NCBI GenBank assembly: GCA_964370445.1
Contig: CAYJJK010000001.1
Coordinates: 15,106-79,105, forward strand
DNA: 64,000 nucleotides
Origin: JAAYCI01 sp964370445
Lineage (GTDB): Bacteria > Bacillota > Clostridia > Oscillospirales > Ruminococcaceae
Direction of reading: 5' to 3'
This document shows positions 60,998 through 64,000 of the stretch, piece by piece. The notes below the pieces were generated by a model that saw only the letters and a program-made list of their open reading frames with translations, ran no database searches and was not told the DNA's origin. A program made the position numbers and the translations under genes. Each line of letters starts with the position of its first letter. Within the stretch, counting starts at the first letter, position 1.

Positions 60998-62977
60998 ATG
61001 ACGTTTGACCTTTGTTTTGTTACCTACAATTCCAAAACATGGCTTAAAAACTGTGTAGGCTCTTTTGCACGGCTAAATTATGATAAAAAAAACATCCATT
61101 TGTATTTTGCAGACAATGCCTCTAGCGATGATACTGTGGCAGTTCTGCATGAATTGCAAAAAGAGCACGCCGGTGTGTTTGGCGCTTTTGAGGTGATTGA
61201 AACAGGCAAAAACCTTGGCTTTGGCGGTGGCTCAAACCGTGCAGCCAAAGAGGGCAGCGGCAACTATGTGTTTTTGTGCAATGTCGACACCGAAATACAC
61301 GAAAACGCGTTTATAGAGCTAGAGCATGCTATTTTAGAAAACGAGGATTTCAGCTGTTTTGAGCTGCGCCAGTTCCCCTATGAACATCCTAAATTTTACA
61401 ACCCCATCACCTTGGAAGTGGGCTATGCCAGCGGCGCTTGCTTTGTGTTACGCCGTGATATATTTGAAACTCTTGGCGGCTTTGACGAAAGCATTTTTAT
61501 GTATGCCGAAGATGTGGATCTTTCTTGGCGTGCGCGCCTTTTGGGGCACAAAATTCGCTATGTTCCAAAAGCCATTATCCAACATTACGCCTACAAATCT
61601 GCCGGCGAGGTAAAGCCTGTGCAATCGGCTGGCAGTGTGGTGGGTAGCTGGGTATTGCGTGCCAAATTTGCCCCCACCGAAAGTGTCAACGAGTGGAACC
61701 TTCATTTTAACATGGTAAAAGAACATTTTGCACAAAACCCCGACATACAGGTGCGCTACGAAGAAATGATGAGCATTGCAAAAGATAACCATGCTTCATA
61801 CCGTGCTTTTTATAAAGATAACGTAAAAGATAGCACGTTTATACCGGATTTTTCCGGTTTTGATTTTTGTTTTGCCAAAAGCGGCGCTTTTTACGAAAAC
61901 GAACTTCCTGCTGCAAAAAACGCCCCCTTTTTCAGTGTTTTAGTGCGCACTTACAAACGGCCGGACATTTTGCGTTTTTGCCTGCAATCTCTTTTGCAGC
62001 AAACCTACCCACATTACGAGGTGGTGGTGTGCGAAGATGGTGAAAGCCCCATTTCTGAGGCTGTTGTAAATGAATTTAAAGATAAAATGCAGGTGCAATA
62101 CCACGCCATGTGCTCGGCGGCCGGGCGTTGCCTTACGGCCAACAAAGCCATTGAACTTGCTAAAGGCGACTATCTCAACATGCTGGATGACGACGATTAT
62201 TTCTTCCCCGAGCATTTAGAAGTGGCGGCACGTCAAATTGAATTAAATCCCGACACACGCATGTTCACCATGGGCTCTGTGGTGATGAACATGGAATCGG
62301 ACCTTGACAGCACCCTTTGCTTTAAGCCACAAGCTTTACATAATTTTGGCAAAGAGAAAATTGAAGTTTTTGATATTTTTACCGATAACCAAATGCCTAT
62401 ACAGGCCGTGACTTTCCACAAAAGCCTTACCGAAGAAGCCGGCGTGTTCGACAATATTTTTATCGACGGCTACGAAGACTGGGAACTGTGGGCGCGCTAT
62501 ATGATGCACACCAAAAATATGGTCATCCCCAAAGCAACCAGCTGTTATCGTGTACCCACGAATAGCGATTTTAGGCAAGAACGCGCCATTGCTCTTTTAA
62601 GAAACATTCCGTTGATTCGTGAAAAATTTAAAACATATGAAATTTGTATAAATGCAGGCGATTTGTTTGATATTCGCTACAACGAGGCGGCCACAAATGG
62701 CATTATAAACGAATATTCTTCGTTTTTAGAAATGCGGAATCTCTATGAGCAAACCGTGCACTCCAATACTTGGCGTAAAACAAACGGCCTACGAAAAGCT
62801 GCGGCCACCATTTGGCGAAACCTTTTAATTTTTTCAAACCATCTATACGGCCCGTGCGAATTCACAAACCTTCACGATGTGCCGGTTTCAGAGCTTATGT
62901 CCTTCACAACGCAAACACGCAAATCTTTGGTGTGGCGTCTTGCACAAAAACTGGCCAACCGCCGTGCAAAACCATAG
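60998..62977 (+). CDS. Glycosyltransferase with two family 2 domains
   Basis: A 659-residue protein. The first GT-A domain (1-300) begins TFDLCFVTYNSKTWLKNCVGSF, has the VDT donor/metal motif in FLCNVDTEIHE, and the rhamnosyltransferase-like YAEDVDLSWRARLLG. The second (about 305-560) begins FFSVLVRTYKRPDILRFCL and has NMLDDDDYFFPEHL (DxD) and YEDWELWARYM. The C-terminal tail ends in basic residues. Such tandem GT2 enzymes often build alternating linkages of rhamnan- or teichoic-type chains. It has its own promoter and terminator, so it is a single-gene unit between the sulfatase duplicate and the lysozyme gene. Confidence 0.88.
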   Translation: MTFDLCFVTYNSKTWLKNCVGSFARLNYDKKNIHLYFADNASSDDTVAVLHELQKEHAGVFGAFEVIETGKNLGFGGGSNRAAKEGSGNYVFLCNVDTEIHENAFIELEHAILENEDFSCFELRQFPYEHPKFYNPITLEVGYASGACFVLRRDIFETLGGFDESIFMYAEDVDLSWRARLLGHKIRYVPKAIIQHYAYKSAGEVKPVQSAGSVVGSWVLRAKFAPTESVNEWNLHFNMVKEHFAQNPDIQVRYEEMMSIAKDNHASYRAFYKDNVKDSTFIPDFSGFDFCFAKSGAFYENELPAAKNAPFFSVLVRTYKRPDILRFCLQSLLQQTYPHYEVVVCEDGESPISEAVVNEFKDKMQVQYHAMCSAAGRCLTANKAIELAKGDYLNMLDDDDYFFPEHLEVAARQIELNPDTRMFTMGSVVMNMESDLDSTLCFKPQALHNFGKEKIEVFDIFTDNQMPIQAVTFHKSLTEEAGVFDNIFIDGYEDWELWARYMMHTKNMVIPKATSCYRVPTNSDFRQERAIALLRNIPLIREKFKTYEICINAGDLFDIRYNEAATNGIINEYSSFLEMRNLYEQTVHSNTWRKTNGLRKAAATIWRNLLIFSNHLYGPCEFTNLHDVPVSELMSFTTQTRKSLVWRLAQKLANRRAKP

Positions 62978-63010
62978 GCGCCTTCGTTTTATGATGTGCT
63001 TACTTTTTTT

Positions 63011-63055
63011 AAAAAAGCACCCACCACCTTGCTAAAAGGTGATGGGTGCTTTTTT
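63011..63055. terminator. Bidirectional terminator
   Basis: AAAAAAGCACCCA with CACCTT pairs with AAGGTG and TGGGTGCTTTTTT around a short loop (arms 63011-63030 and 63036-63055). T runs lie on both strands. It ends both the glycosyltransferase gene on the plus strand and the lysozyme gene on the minus strand. Confidence 0.93.
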
Positions 63056-63106
63056 CGCCCCTACCCTATTGAGACTTAGGGTTTTAGTACTATTACACGG
63101 CCGGCC

Positions 63107-64000
63107 CTACGGCACATACCAATAATTCATATCCACTCGGCCCGAAATGCCCGGCACAGTACCGTTGCTGGTATACTGCCAAAACTCGGGGGCAGGACTC
63201 CAGCCGCCTTTAGAATCAGGCGTGGTGGTGGGTGTATTGCCGTTTGGCCAATACGCAAGCCAGAACGAATATCCCTCGGCCTGAAGCTGATTTGCGTTAA
63301 ACACATTGGTAGACCAACTTTTGTCGCTGTAAAAGCCCGTTTTGTAGCCGGCATTGTCCAGCATCACCATGGCTGTGCGCAGGGCATTGGTGCGTGTATC
63401 ATAACTTGTGCCTTGGCTTAAAATATACTGTGTTCTGTCGTCTTCATAGTCCATAAACACCGGCAGTTCGTATACAATACCCTCTGCCCTGTGTTGTTGT
63501 ATCACGGGATGTGAAAGGAAATAGTTCACTTCACGTGCCGCACGCGCTTCGTCATACGCATACGAGAACAGATAGGCGCCCACGTCAATGCCGTGCGCCC
63601 TGGCCTGACGGATGTTATAGTCGTACAGTGGATCGATGGCATAATCGCCGTTTGACCAAGTGAGCATGCGGATAATGGCAAACTCAATGCCACTGGCCGC
63701 AACAGCCGCCCAATCGATGTTTCCTTGATACTGCGAAACGTCAATGCCTTTTAAAATAGAACCACTGGCATGAAGCGAATTGTCTATATATCCTGTTTTT
63801 TCATCGAAATAATACGTTACACCGTTAATGGTTTGCTGGCCAAACAACATGCCATTGCTCGCATCATAGTAAGCTGTGTTTCCGTTTGGCAACTGGGTAA
63901 AACCAAGGTGGCGGTCACCTGTTATGATATCGTAGTACCAGCGTTTACCGCTTAAATCGGTAAACTCGCCAAGGTGCATACCAACGCCCCCATCAAAATA
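63107..64000 (-). CDS. GH25 lysozyme with choline-binding-type repeats, 5' part outside the window
   Basis: The frame is open to the window edge, so the N-terminus is missing. The visible part starts with cell-wall-binding repeats (YFDGGVGMHLGEFTDLSG, then WYYDIITGDRHLGF, TAYYDASNGMLFGQ and TYYFDEKTGY), the Trp/Tyr-Phe-Asp pattern of choline-binding modules. The GH25 muramidase domain follows: GIDVSQYQGNIDW with the first catalytic Asp, AYLFSYA, PVFMDYEDD with the acid Glu, GFYSDKSW and EFWQYTSNG at the end. It would bind phosphocholine on teichoic acid and cut the glycan strand. This fits the LicA/LicC operon nearby. Confidence 0.88.
   Translation of the reverse strand, partial: YFDGGVGMHLGEFTDLSGKRWYYDIITGDRHLGFTQLPNGNTAYYDASNGMLFGQQTINGVTYYFDEKTGYIDNSLHASGSILKGIDVSQYQGNIDWAAVAASGIEFAIIRMLTWSNGDYAIDPLYDYNIRQARAHGIDVGAYLFSYAYDEARAAREVNYFLSHPVIQQHRAEGIVYELPVFMDYEDDRTQYILSQGTSYDTRTNALRTAMVMLDNAGYKTGFYSDKSWSTNVFNANQLQAEGYSFWLAYWPNGNTPTTTPDSKGGWSPAPEFWQYTSNGTVPGISGRVDMNYWYVP

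Overview
The window looks like part of a draft chromosome of a low-GC Gram-positive bacterium, most likely an anaerobic member of the Clostridia (Eubacteriales). Pointers are the AT-rich sequence with strong GGAGG-type ribosome sites, sigma-A promoters, frequent TTG/GTG starts, teichoic-acid/phosphocholine genes, InlB-type surface repeats, and remnants of clostridial mobile elements (TnpV, a DUF4368-type large serine recombinase tail, MobC). A run of 100 N at 42603-42702 marks an assembly gap inside a tandem repeat.

Almost all of it is a cell-surface glycan locus. (1) 1-7568, plus strand: glycosyltransferases, an N-acetyl-sugar amidotransferase, a Wzx-type flippase, a decayed acetyltransferase and a Wzy-like polymerase whose 5' end is frameshifted. 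(2) 7650-19698, plus strand: an operon with its own near-consensus promoter. It encodes a methyltransferase plus a kinase-like coiled-coil protein (together resembling E. coli WbdD), the ABC exporter Wzm/Wzt with a C-terminal cargo-binding domain, an initiating phosphoglycosyltransferase, a GT4, a WlbA/WlbB/WlbC set for a 3-acetamido sugar, and two multi-spanning membrane proteins. (3) 19720-20715: a lone tail-fibre-like protein with an S74 self-processing domain, expressed from a promoter bracketed by two palindromes with the same core. (4) 35239-20793, minus strand: an operon with RfbF/RfbG/RfbH, a YerE-like TPP enzyme, a short NeuB-family synthase, a HAD-SIS fusion, an NAD-epimerase, two FkbM methyltransferases and two glycosyltransferases. 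It probably makes an unusual CDP-linked branched dideoxy sugar and a second acidic or heptose-type sugar.

(5) 35.2-46.3 kb: scars of at least two decayed mobile elements (a truncated ParB and TnpV; a serine recombinase tail and MobC with an oriT-like site). They flank a giant NTG-repeat/InlB/MBG surface protein and a PfkB sugar kinase. (6) 46.3-51.4 kb, minus strand: a GT2-GtrA protein, a surface lipoprotein and a peptidoglycan glucosaminidase. (7) 59421-51771, minus strand: an operon for a phosphocholine- and glycerophosphate-type teichoic polymer: LtaS-like sulfatase, repeat-domain membrane protein, small membrane protein, signal peptidase I, a YidC-TagF-like fusion, LicC and LicA. (8) 59.6-64 kb: a partly deleted tandem copy of the sulfatase/repeat-protein pair, a tandem GT2, and a GH25 lysozyme with choline-binding-type repeats that would recognise the polymer made by (7).

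All functional calls come from reading translated motifs and gene order. No database search was run.
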